Origin: Streptomyces parvus
Lineage (GTDB): Bacteria > Actinomycetota > Actinomycetes > Streptomycetales > Streptomycetaceae
Reading direction: 5' to 3'
DNA: 64,000 nt
Assembly: GCF_014648875.1 (NCBI RefSeq)
Contig: NZ_BMRY01000001.1
Location: 1,285,304-1,349,303, forward strand
Below the pieces are notes generated by a model. That model saw only the letters and a list, made by a program, of their open reading frames with translations. It was not told the DNA's origin and did no database searches. Shown here piece after piece: positions 53,930 to 63,045 of this stretch (the stretch's first letter is position 1; every line of letters starts with the position of its first letter). The position numbers and the translations under genes are program-made.

Positions 53930-55831
53930 TCACCGCTCGTCCGCCGCCAGCTGCGTCGTCGCCAGCTCGCGGTACAGCTCGTCCCCGGCGATCAGCTCCT
54001 CGTGCGTGCCCGCCGTGCGGACCCGGCCCTCCTCAAGGACCACGATGCGGTCCGCGTGCCGGACGGTGGACAGGCGGTGAGCGATCACCAACACCGTTGC
54101 CTGCTTCGCCAGTTCGAGGATCACATCGCGCAACGCCTGCTCGTTGACCGCGTCCAGTTGCGAGGTGACCTCGTCGAGGAGGAGCAGTCGGGGGTGGCGC
54201 AGCAGGGCCCGGGCGATGGCGATGCGCTGGCGTTCGCCGCCGGAGAGGGTGACGCCCCGGTGGCCGACCGCCGTGTCCAGACCCTCGGGCAGCCGCTCGA
54301 CCAGGGCGTCCAGCCGGGTACGGGCGACCGCGGCCGTCAGCTCCTTCTCCTCGGCGTCGGGGGCGGCGAAGAGGAGGTTCTCCCGCAGCGTCCCGGCCAG
54401 CACCGGCGCGTCCTGCTCCACGTAGGCCAGCGAGCCCCGCAGCTCGGCGAGCGGCCAGTCGCGGATGTCCCGGCCGCCCACGGTGATCGTGCCGGCCTCG
54501 TGGTCGTAGAAGCGTTCCAGCAGGCTGAACACCGTCGACTTGCCCGCCCCGGACGGGCCCACCAGCGCCACCATCCCGCCGGCCGGCACGTCGAACGTCA
54601 CCCCCTGGTGGGCGGGGGCGCGCTCGTCCCCGTACCCGAAGGTCACGTCCTGGAAGGTGACCCCGAGCGGGCCGCCACCCCTCTGCCTCTTCAACTCGCT
54701 TGACTTCTCGGCCGGTTCGCCCGGCAGCGACTCCACCTCATCGATCCGGCGCACCGCCGCCAACCCGCTCTGCAGGCCCGTCCAGCCCTCGACCAGACCG
54801 CCGATCGGGCCCATCAGGTAGAAGAGGTACAGCAGGAACGCGATCAGGGAGGAGATCTCCAGCGCCCCGGAGGCGACCCGCGCGCCGCCGACGCCCAGCA
54901 CCGCCAGGAACGCCAGCTGGATCGACATCGTCATCGTGACCTCGGTGACCGAGGCCCACTTCGCCACCGACACGCCCCGGTCGTGCGCATGGCGCGCCGC
55001 CGCCGCGACCGCCGCCGTCTCCCGCTCCTCCGCCCCGCTCGCCTTGACCGTACGGAACGCCTGGAGCACCCGGTCCAGGGCCGCGCCCATCGCGCCCACG
55101 GACTCCTGCGCCTTGAGCTGCGCCCGCTGGATGCGCGGCATCAGCAGGGACGTCACGGCCCCGATGCCGACGACGACCACCAGCGTCACGCCGAGCAGCG
55201 TCAGGTCCATGTACGCCATGAGGGCGATGGTGCCCAGCAGCATCAGGACGCTGTTGAACGATTCGACGAGTCCGCTGGAGAGCACCGTACGGAGCAGGGT
55301 CGTGTCGCTCGTGACCCGTGACTGCAGGTCGCCGGGCGTCAGCCGGTCCACCGCCGGGACCTTCAACCGCATGATGCGGCCCACGAGTTGGTCGCGGGCG
55401 CGCAGGACGACGCCTTCTCCCGTGCGGGACATGAGGAAGCTTCCGTATGCGGACAGGCAGGCCCCGGCCAGCACGAGCGCGGTCAGCACGACGAGCGGGG
55501 CCACGGGCGACCGGCCGTCGGCGAACGTGTCCACCGCGTGCTTCGCCATCAGCGGCATCGCAAGACCCGCCCCGGATCCGGCGAGCGAGAGCAGGCCCGC
55601 CCGGATCAGGACGCCCCGGTGCGCACGGACCCGGGCCAGGAGCAGGCGGAGGGGGGACGGGCCTGAGGCAGGCGGGGGCGTGGAGGGGGCGGCCGGGGCA
55701 AGCGGGGTCCGGTCCGGAGATTCCGGGCCGGGCCGTTCCGTGCTCTCAGGCGGTCTGCCCGGTCCCGGGACCGGGCCCCGGCCCGGATCCGCCTGTCCCG
55801 CCCCCGCCGTCGTCCCCGCCACCGCGCTCAC
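53930..55831 (-). CDS. Lasso peptide ABC exporter (LasD)
   Basis: A 633-residue ABC half-transporter. The first 60 residues are a Pro/Gly-rich tail, followed by six helices (AGLLSLAGSGAGLAMPLMAKHAVDTFADG onward) and a C-terminal ATPase with Walker A LVGPSGAGKSTVFSLLERF, Q-loop YVEQDAPVLAGTLRENLLFA, signature VTLSGGERQRIAIARALLR, Walker B LLLLDEVTSQ and H-loop VIAHRLST. GTG 55831 is taken as the start, giving an 86-nt overlap with the lasso B2 gene; a later start cannot be excluded. It should export the lasso peptide, giving self-protection. Confidence 0.9.
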   Translation of the reverse strand: MSAVAGTTAGAGQADPGRGPVPGPGRPPESTERPGPESPDRTPLAPAAPSTPPPASGPSPLRLLLARVRAHRGVLIRAGLLSLAGSGAGLAMPLMAKHAVDTFADGRSPVAPLVVLTALVLAGACLSAYGSFLMSRTGEGVVLRARDQLVGRIMRLKVPAVDRLTPGDLQSRVTSDTTLLRTVLSSGLVESFNSVLMLLGTIALMAYMDLTLLGVTLVVVVGIGAVTSLLMPRIQRAQLKAQESVGAMGAALDRVLQAFRTVKASGAEERETAAVAAAARHAHDRGVSVAKWASVTEVTMTMSIQLAFLAVLGVGGARVASGALEISSLIAFLLYLFYLMGPIGGLVEGWTGLQSGLAAVRRIDEVESLPGEPAEKSSELKRQRGGGPLGVTFQDVTFGYGDERAPAHQGVTFDVPAGGMVALVGPSGAGKSTVFSLLERFYDHEAGTITVGGRDIRDWPLAELRGSLAYVEQDAPVLAGTLRENLLFAAPDAEEKELTAAVARTRLDALVERLPEGLDTAVGHRGVTLSGGERQRIAIARALLRHPRLLLLDEVTSQLDAVNEQALRDVILELAKQATVLVIAHRLSTVRHADRIVVLEEGRVRTAGTHEELIAGDELYRELATTQLAADER

Positions 55832-56255
55832 CCTGAACCCCCTCGCGTACCGTCACCACCATCAAAGGACGCAGATCGGCGGCCTCTGCCTGCTCCCCGA
55901 CCGTACGTCCTTCCGCCAGCACCCAGGCGTGCGGGGAGAACGGCGGGGTCGCCCACACCCCCGCGCACCAGTCGGGCCAGACGCCGGACATCCGGCACGC
56001 CAGGGCGACGGCCACCGAGCGGGGCAGGCAGCCGTAACGGCTCGCGCAGCGGCGGCTGGTGGCGGTGACCGCCTCCAGCACCTCCAGCGTCTCGGCGTAC
56101 GAGGCCGGGCGCGCGCCCCGGGCGCACCGGCCCAGCACCCGGCGGAGCCGGCCGGGCTTGAGCCGGGCCAGGACGAACGCGGCGGCGATGGCGGCGCGCA
56201 GCCGTGTCCCGCCCGCTCCAGCGCCCCGGCGGGGCATCGTCATCTCGGTGGTCAT
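55746..56255 (-). CDS. Lasso peptide B2 protease (transglutaminase-like)
   Basis: A 169-residue B2 protein, the cysteine peptidase that removes the leader. The catalytic Cys is in SRYGCLPRSVAVALACRMSG, the His in PPFSPHAWVLAEGR, and acidic residues follow. ATG 56255 overlaps the B1 stop by four bases. After the conserved domain a Gly/Pro-rich tail of about 30 residues runs into the start of the exporter gene. Its partner B1 delivers the leader. Confidence 0.92.
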   Translation of the reverse strand: MTTEMTMPRRGAGAGGTRLRAAIAAAFVLARLKPGRLRRVLGRCARGARPASYAETLEVLEAVTATSRRCASRYGCLPRSVAVALACRMSGVWPDWCAGVWATPPFSPHAWVLAEGRTVGEQAEAADLRPLMVVTVREGVQGERGGGDDGGGGTGGSGPGPGPGTGQTA

Positions 56256-56503
56256 GGGCGCAGGATCTTCGCCTCGACGAGCCGGCGGGTCAGCTCCGCG
56301 ACGTCCGACTCGGCCTCGGCCCGCTCGACGTCGAACTCGGCGACGATCCGCTCGACGGCGGCCTCGGGGGCACGGCCCGCCGCGAGGGTCTCGACGACGA
56401 TGACGCTGGTGTCGTTCAACTGCCAGTAGCTGCCGCTCTTCTCGTCGAGGAGGACGCCGCCGTACTCGGTGGTCGTGACGGCGATGCCTTTTCTGAGTTT
56501 CAC
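56252..56503 (-). CDS. Lasso peptide B1 leader-binding protein (PqqD-like RRE)
   Basis: An 83-residue PqqD/RRE protein: AVTTTEYGGVLLDEKSGSYWQLNDTSVIVVETLAAGRAPEAAVERIVAEFDVERAEAESDVAELTRRLVEAKIL has the typical WQLNxT core and Asp/Glu-rich C-terminal helix. It binds the precursor leader and hands it to B2. ATG 56503 is 28 bp behind the cyclase stop, and B2 overlaps it by four bases. In this cluster B1 and B2 are separate, as in actinobacteria. Confidence 0.93.
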   Translation of the reverse strand: MKLRKGIAVTTTEYGGVLLDEKSGSYWQLNDTSVIVVETLAAGRAPEAAVERIVAEFDVERAEAESDVAELTRRLVEAKILRP

Positions 56504-56531
56504 AGGGATGCCTCGCTGGGGGTGGTGGTCG

Positions 56532-58586
56532 TCAGAGGGTCGACTGGGGTGCGGACCAGGCGTTCTCGGCCGTGCGGAGCCAGGTCTCCCCGGCCACGGT
56601 GGAGCTGATGGAGTGTTCGACCAGGACCGGCGAGAAGGGTTCGGCCGCCAGCCGGAGCAGCTGGCGCGAGTCCACCAGGCCGTGTTCGGCGAGGCGGGAT
56701 CCGGTCCACAACTCGGTCAGCTCCGGGGCGTGTTCGCGCAGGCCCTGGTGCTCGTCGGAGGCCATGTGGTCCTTCGTCGTCCGGGCCAGCAGCGCGTCCG
56801 GCACCACCCCGCGCATCGCCTCGACGAGCAGCGGCTTGTAGCGCCAGGGGCTGATGCGCTCCGGCAGGCGTACGGCGAGGGTCGCCTCCAGGATCCGGTC
56901 GTCGTAGAAGGGCGCGGCGACCGGCAGCCCGATCGTCATGCCGATGTCCTCCATCGCCTGGAAGTGCCGGGCTCCCATCCGTACGCCGTCGATGTCGACG
57001 TGCCGGCCCCGCCACGGGTCGATCGGTTCGGCGTGCTCGGCGGCGGCCCGGAACTCCTCGGCGATCAGGGCGGTCGCGTGCCCGGTGAGCCAGGGGTGCA
57101 GGGACTGCCGTACGCCCCAGGAGAGCAGCGGGGTCCGGGCGACGGGCTGGGGTGCGGCCGTGACCGCCCCGGCGAGCCACCGGGGGAACGCCGAACGGTC
57201 GAGCAGGGCCTTCACCGTGGGCAGGAGCGGCCAGCCGAGCTGGTGGCGCAGGCCGCCGAAGTGGCTCCAGGCGGTGAACGGGTTGCCGTGGAAGAGGTCC
57301 TGGTAGGCGTGGGGCAGGCCGAGGAAGATCTCGTCGCCGCCGTAGCCGGTGAGGTGGTAGCGGGAGCCGGTGGCACGGGCGCGGCCGAGGAGCAGTTCCG
57401 CGCGGGCCCGGCCGGGGGCGACGGGGAGCGGTTCGTCGTTCAACTCGGCTGCGGTGGAGGCGAGATCGGCGTAGAAGTAGGGGGCGTCGGCGGCGGGGAC
57501 GACGTGGTGGTCCAGGGCGGGGGCGGGGTGGCGGCCACGGGCGGGGGCGGCACGGTGGTCCGGGGCGGGGGCAGCGTGGCCGTTCCGGGCGGCCGGCGCG
57601 GCCCCGTGGTTCCGGGCGGCCGGCGCGGCCCCGTCGGTCCGGGTGGTCGTCGCGGCCGTGCCGCCTGCCGCCTCGACCGCTCGGCGCGCCCAGGTCTCGT
57701 CCTCGCTGTAACGGTCCCGGGCAGCCACGGTCAGCAGGGACAGCGACGCGGGGCCGGTGTCGCGGGCGGCGAAGGCGAGGGCGGTGGAGTCCAGCCCGCC
57801 GGAGAGTTCGCAGCTGATCCGGTCCAGGCCGCCGACATGGGCCCGTACGGAGGCCGCGACGGCGTCCCCGACCTTGCGGGCCCCGTCCGCCAGGGGCAGT
57901 TCGCCGGGCGGCGGCTCCCACCAGCGGTGCTCCGTGGGACCGGGGACGGCGGCCGTGCCCGGTGCTGCGACGGGCAGGGCCAGGCCGTACCCGGCACCGG
58001 TCTCGTGGACGCCCCGCCACACGGGGCGGCGGCTCAGGGGGTGCGGCAGGAAGTCCAGCAGCCGCAGCGCCAGGGCGCTCTCGTCCAAGGGTGCGTCGAT
58101 CAGGCGGGCCAGGACGGCGGGACGGTCGGAGGCGATGGTTCCGGCCGTCGGGTGCCGGGCGTGGTAGATCCGGCGGAGTCCGGTGGCGGTGCCCCGGATC
58201 CAGCTCCGCCCGGACAGCCGGGCGACCACGTGGTAGAGGCCGGGCAGCCGGGCGAGGCGGTGTTCCAGGCCGGTCCGGTCGCGGGTGCCCTCCAGGATCC
58301 CGGCGAGCACGGCGTCGGGGACGCGGTCCGGGCCGATGAGGACGAGGGCGTCCTCGCCCCGGGCGAGATGGCTGACCTTGCGGACCAGCGGGCGGGCGAC
58401 GATCCAGGGCCGGCCCGAGGGGTGGGCGACGGTCAGGGTGCCGCCCACCTCCCGGGCGGACCCGGTGGCGCCCGGCGCGGCGGACCGCCCGGCAGCCGCT
58501 CCCGGTACGGGAAGCTGCCCGGCCGCTGCCGCTCCCGCCGCGCTGTCCGGCAGGACGACGAAGTAGTCACGCAACTGGCCGGGCAT
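56532..58586 (-). CDS. Lasso peptide cyclase (asparagine synthase-like, LasC)
   Basis: A 684-residue ATP-dependent macrolactam synthetase. MPGQLRDYFVVLPDSAA opens the glutaminase-like N-terminal half, and the AMP-forming PPi loop is SCELSGGLDSTALAFAARD (SGGLDS near residue 265). DETWARRAVEAAGG and LTGYGGDEIFLGLPHAYQ are asparagine-synthetase-type substrate-binding stretches. Residues about 313-362 contain a low-complexity APAARN-repeat insertion. ATG 58586 has AAAGGTGAAG upstream; GTG 58592 is alternative. It activates Glu9 of the core and joins it to Gly1. Gene order is A-C-B1-B2-D. Confidence 0.93.
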   Translation of the reverse strand: MPGQLRDYFVVLPDSAAGAAAAGQLPVPGAAAGRSAAPGATGSAREVGGTLTVAHPSGRPWIVARPLVRKVSHLARGEDALVLIGPDRVPDAVLAGILEGTRDRTGLEHRLARLPGLYHVVARLSGRSWIRGTATGLRRIYHARHPTAGTIASDRPAVLARLIDAPLDESALALRLLDFLPHPLSRRPVWRGVHETGAGYGLALPVAAPGTAAVPGPTEHRWWEPPPGELPLADGARKVGDAVAASVRAHVGGLDRISCELSGGLDSTALAFAARDTGPASLSLLTVAARDRYSEDETWARRAVEAAGGTAATTTRTDGAAPAARNHGAAPAARNGHAAPAPDHRAAPARGRHPAPALDHHVVPAADAPYFYADLASTAAELNDEPLPVAPGRARAELLLGRARATGSRYHLTGYGGDEIFLGLPHAYQDLFHGNPFTAWSHFGGLRHQLGWPLLPTVKALLDRSAFPRWLAGAVTAAPQPVARTPLLSWGVRQSLHPWLTGHATALIAEEFRAAAEHAEPIDPWRGRHVDIDGVRMGARHFQAMEDIGMTIGLPVAAPFYDDRILEATLAVRLPERISPWRYKPLLVEAMRGVVPDALLARTTKDHMASDEHQGLREHAPELTELWTGSRLAEHGLVDSRQLLRLAAEPFSPVLVEHSISSTVAGETWLRTAENAWSAPQSTL

Positions 58587-58636
58587 CTTCACCTTTCGGA
58601 AGTTCTCACGCGGTGCACAGGAGACGGATCGGCGGA

Positions 58637-58768
58637 TCAGATGATCCGCCGGCTCCAGTACTCCTTGTACGAGCCGACGAAGTAGCCGGCGGTCTTCTTC
58701 GAGAAGTCGCCCTGCTGGAACAACGACGGCTTCACGTAAGCCTTCTTCTGCTGCTTCTGCTGCTTCAT
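58637..58768 (-). CDS. Lasso peptide precursor (keywimysin-like)
   Basis: A 43-residue precursor. The leader has the class II pattern YVKPSLFQQGDFSKKTAG: YxxPxL, the conserved G-x-F, and Thr at -2. Cleavage after KKTA leaves the core GYFVGSYKEYWSRRII (16 residues), with Gly1 and Glu9 able to form the macrolactam ring, and Tyr10/Trp11, Arg12/Arg13 as candidate plugs. KEYW in the core matches the keywimysin name. ATG 58768 has GAAGGGAAGG upstream. The start Lys/Gln-rich extension MKQQKQQKKA is also seen in actinobacterial leaders. Confidence 0.92.
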   Translation of the reverse strand: MKQQKQQKKAYVKPSLFQQGDFSKKTAGYFVGSYKEYWSRRII

Positions 58769-59314
58769 GACACCTTCCCTTCTGTGCGGTTGACAGCCGT
58801 TATGCCCAACTGACGTATGCATAACTGGAGTTATTCGTGCGGCTGGTGTTCGTCATGCGAACACCAGAGCCATCATGTCCGGCCGTCGAACCGGTACGCA
58901 TGATTCCGACTTACCGTGCGAAGTTGGCTGGATAGCGCGAGCCGCGAGCTGCGGAGCGGACCGATCCGGGACACTTCCGGCCGGAGTCGGTCGCACCACC
59001 GGCCACCCTGTGCAGTCGCACACCGCTCCCGCCGAGGCCCGTCGTGGACTGGACCAATGGCTGCATGCGGTCGCCGGACCGGGCAGTGAGCTGGCAGGAG
59101 GGGGAACAGCCGCCGGGAGAACCGGCGAACCGGCCGGAACGGGCCCCGGTGCGGACCGCGCGCCCGCCTTACCCCAGGGAACCCCGCCGCGCCACCGCCC
59201 TCGGTACAACCGCCCCGAAACGCGCTGCCGTACGGGCGTGGCCACGGCAAGGAGGCATTCGGCCACGCCAGCGCCCCCGCAGCGCCCTCGCGACGCCCCG
59301 CAACCGCCCCGCCG
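58769..59314. other. Intergenic region, 546 bp, lasso promoter region; no convincing gene
   Basis: Open frames here are Arg/Pro-rich, without ribosome binding sites, and are treated as chance. The part next to the precursor is AT-richer, with GTTATGCATAC and GGCATAAC stretches on the minus strand suggesting the promoter, and a perfect inverted repeat at 58844-58866. Confidence 0.5.
58844..58866. promoter_or_regulatory. Inverted repeat upstream of the lasso cluster
   Basis: TGGTGTTCG (58844-58852) and CGAACACCA (58858-58866) are perfect 9-bp complements around TCATG, 76-98 bp upstream of the precursor start codon. This is a plausible operator for the cluster. Confidence 0.55.
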
Positions 59315-59824
59315 CTACCTCTGGCGCAGCAGGTAGCCGCCCCAGGCCGCCGTTCCCGCGCCCAGGAGCAGCGGGATCATGCCGTATCCGACGAGCGTCG
59401 AGGAGTGGGCGTACCAGCGTCCGTCGTCGAACACCTGGGTCGCGGTGATCGTTTCGGGGTCGGTCCGGCCGTCGTGGTCGGCGAAGAGGATCCTGACGCG
59501 CTGGAACTCCGCCCGCTCGGGCGTGCCGTCCACATGGGCGCGCAGCGACTCCTGGGCCACCCTCTTGCGCTCGGCGTCGTTGGCGCGCTGCTGGGCGGGC
59601 GTCACGCCGAAGCAGTGCCAGACGGTCTGGCCCTTCTCGGCGCGGGTGTCGTGGCATTGGATGTGGCCGAAGGTCTCCACCCGCATGCCGAGGACGCCGG
59701 AGAGGCCCGTCCCGGTCACCACGACGAACAGCCCCGCCGCGAACAGCACGGCCCCGCCCACGACGAGCGAGACCCCCTTGAGCCGCCCTCGGCCGCCCGT
59801 TCTCCCCGTAGCACTCACGCTCAT
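59315..59824 (-). CDS. Membrane protein of unknown function (two helices)
   Basis: A 169-residue protein with an N-terminal helix (GVSLVVGGAVLFAAGLFVVVTGTGL), an extracellular segment of about 90 residues (two Cys in HIQCHDTRAEKGQTVWHCFGVTP, likely disulfide-bonded) and a C-terminal helix (YGMIPLLLGAGTAAWGGYLL). The frame resembles DUF3592-like surface proteins without certainty. ATG 59824. Between groEL and the lasso cluster, on the same strand as both but probably independent. Confidence 0.7.
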   Translation of the reverse strand: MSVSATGRTGGRGRLKGVSLVVGGAVLFAAGLFVVVTGTGLSGVLGMRVETFGHIQCHDTRAEKGQTVWHCFGVTPAQQRANDAERKRVAQESLRAHVDGTPERAEFQRVRILFADHDGRTDPETITATQVFDDGRWYAHSSTLVGYGMIPLLLGAGTAAWGGYLLRQR

Positions 59825-59941
59825 GCCCGTCCCGCCCCCCGTGTCCGTACGACCGTCCGGTCACGCCCATTGTCCCAAGAAACCCGGAACCGGCCCCAAG
59901 GAACCCGGGCACGGCACGAGCAACCCGGACACCCGGACACG

Positions 59942-59984
59942 CCACAGGGGCGGCACCTCCGTGAAGGAGATGCCGCCCCTGTGG
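59942..59984 (-). terminator. Strong hairpin terminator after groEL
   Basis: Arms CCACAGGGGCGGCA (59942-59955) and TGCCGCCCCTGTGG (59971-59984) are perfect 14-bp complements with an inner CTCC-GTGAA-GGAG extension. It lies about 80 bp beyond the groEL stop. Confidence 0.88.
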
Positions 59985-60063
59985 GACGTACCTGCGCACT
60001 CGACGTACTGGACGTACTCGGCGTACGCGGAACCTCGATCGACCGGCGCGGAGCCGGAACCGA

Positions 60064-61857
<1,794 letters not shown>

Positions 61858-61987
61858 GACCCCCGAGAGTGCAAGCGCCTCCCGCCGGTGCCCGCCATGC
61901 GGTCGAGGGCGCGGAGCACGGCCGGCTCCCGGACGCGCACAGTGCCCGCGCCCCGGACGCGCACAGGGCTTCGCACTCCGGACGCGC

Positions 61988-62034
61988 GTAGGGCCCGATC
62001 CCCTGATCGGCGAATTCCAGGGGTCGGGCCCTAC
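61988..62034 (-). terminator. Hairpin terminator after cspA
   Basis: GTAGGGCCCGATCCCCTG (61988-62005) pairs with CAGGGGTCGGGCCCTAC (62018-62034), with one bulged base, and a loop of 12. It lies 36 bp beyond the cold-shock gene stop on the minus strand. Confidence 0.8.
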
Positions 62035-62070
62035 GTGCGTGAGTGGTGTCGTCGGACGACCGCGCCGAGC

Positions 62071-62277
62071 TCAGCCGACGGCGAGCTTGACCATGTCGGC
62101 CTGGGGCCCCTTCTGGCCCTGCGAGATCTCGAATTCAACTCGCTGACCCTCTTCGAGGGTGCGGTACCCGTCCATCTGGATCGCGCTGTAGTGGACGAAA
62201 ACATCCGCACCACCGTCGACCGCGATGAAGCCGTACCCCTTCTCCGCGTTGAACCACTTGACGGTGCCCTGAGCCAT
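62071..62277 (-). CDS. Cold-shock protein (CspA family)
   Basis: A 68-residue cold-shock domain protein: [34 protein letters not shown] has the RNP1 KGYGFI and RNP2 VFVHY motifs for single-stranded RNA/DNA binding, and the remainder [31 protein letters not shown] closes the barrel. It should act as an RNA chaperone. ATG 62277 has AGGGGAGTTGGGC upstream. A long untranslated leader is likely, as is typical of csp genes. Confidence 0.95.
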   Translation of the reverse strand: MAQGTVKWFNAEKGYGFIAVDGGADVFVHYSAIQMDGYRTLEEGQRVEFEISQGQKGPQADMVKLAVG

Positions 62278-62731
62278 GCCCAACTCCCCTATTACTGGCC
62301 CTTGCGCAGGACCGCACTTCGCGGCCCCGGGTCGTGACTCACCCTCCGACAGGAGAGGGTGCGCGGCGCCGCAGCGCGTCGACCGCGGCCGAATGTATCC
62401 GCCCAACTGCCCTCTGCAACAGGTCAATCGGACGAGAATTCTGGGCACGGCGGAACACGCGAATATGCGGGTTTGCTGAGATTTACGGGCAAGTCGGGCC
62501 AGGCAAAGGGCACTTATGCCGCAAGAGGTTCACGCACTTTGGCTGCTTCTTATCGGGGCCGGGCGCATTCTCATATGCGGGCGGCACGGGCAGCGGATGG
62601 GGCTTCCCCAACTGTACCGCGCTCAACCATGCAGAATTGCCCCCTCCGCTTCTCTCGCGGAGGGGGCAACAGGGGTCACACAGAGGTGCGGTGGGGATCC
62701 GGCGGGGGCCGCCGGGAGTGGCCCGGGCGGT
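62278..62731. other. Intergenic region, 454 bp: cspA leader and moaD terminator
   Basis: No gene is convincing. The first part, next to cspA, should hold its promoter and long 5' leader; the last part holds the terminator of the thrC-moaD transcript at 62637-62669. Confidence 0.5.
62637..62669 (-). terminator. Hairpin terminator of the thrC-moaD transcript
   Basis: TTGCCCCCTCCGC (62637-62649) and GCGGAGGGGGCAA (62657-62669) are perfect 13-bp arms around a 7-nt loop. On the minus strand the hairpin is followed by TTCTGCATGG, a weak U-rich end. Confidence 0.85.
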
Positions 62732-63010
62732 TCAGCAGCCGCCGGCCACCGCCGGGATGATCGAGACGCCGGCGCCGTCCGGGGTGGCCGCGTCCAGGCC
62801 CCCCTCGAAGCGCACGTCGTCGTCGTTGACGTACACGTTGACGAAGCGGCGCAGCTTGCCCTGGTCGTCCAGGACGCGGGCCGCGATGCCCGGGTGGTCC
62901 TTCTCCAGGGACTCGATGACCTCGGAGAGCTTCGCGCCCTCCGCCGGTACCTCGGCCTGGCCGCCCGTGTACGTACGGAGGATGGTGGGGATGCGGACCT
63001 TGACGCTCAT
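62732..63010 (-). CDS. ThiS/MoaD-family sulfur carrier ending in GGC
   Basis: A 92-residue ubiquitin-fold sulfur carrier: MSVKVRIPTILRTYTGGQAEVPAEGAKLSEVIESLEKDHPGIAARVLDDQGKLRRFVNVYVNDDDVRF leads to the C-terminus VSIIPAVAGGC. A mature carrier normally ends in Gly-Gly, so the extra Cys would need trimming, as in some CysO-like or QbsE-like proteins processed by JAMM/Mec peptidases. ATG 63010 follows GAAGGAAGAAGG. It lies downstream of thrC, 35 bp after its stop, which fits the actinobacterial thrC-moaD pattern seen beside cysteine biosynthesis genes. Confidence 0.87.
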   Translation of the reverse strand: MSVKVRIPTILRTYTGGQAEVPAEGAKLSEVIESLEKDHPGIAARVLDDQGKLRRFVNVYVNDDDVRFEGGLDAATPDGAGVSIIPAVAGGC

Positions 63011-63045
63011 GGTGGTGCCCTTCTTCCTTCGTTCGTGCTGGGTGG

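Noticed and set aside
58875..59336. A 153-codon frame upstream of the lasso precursor
   Set aside because: Arg/Pro/Thr-rich, runs antisense into the membrane protein gene and has no family features.
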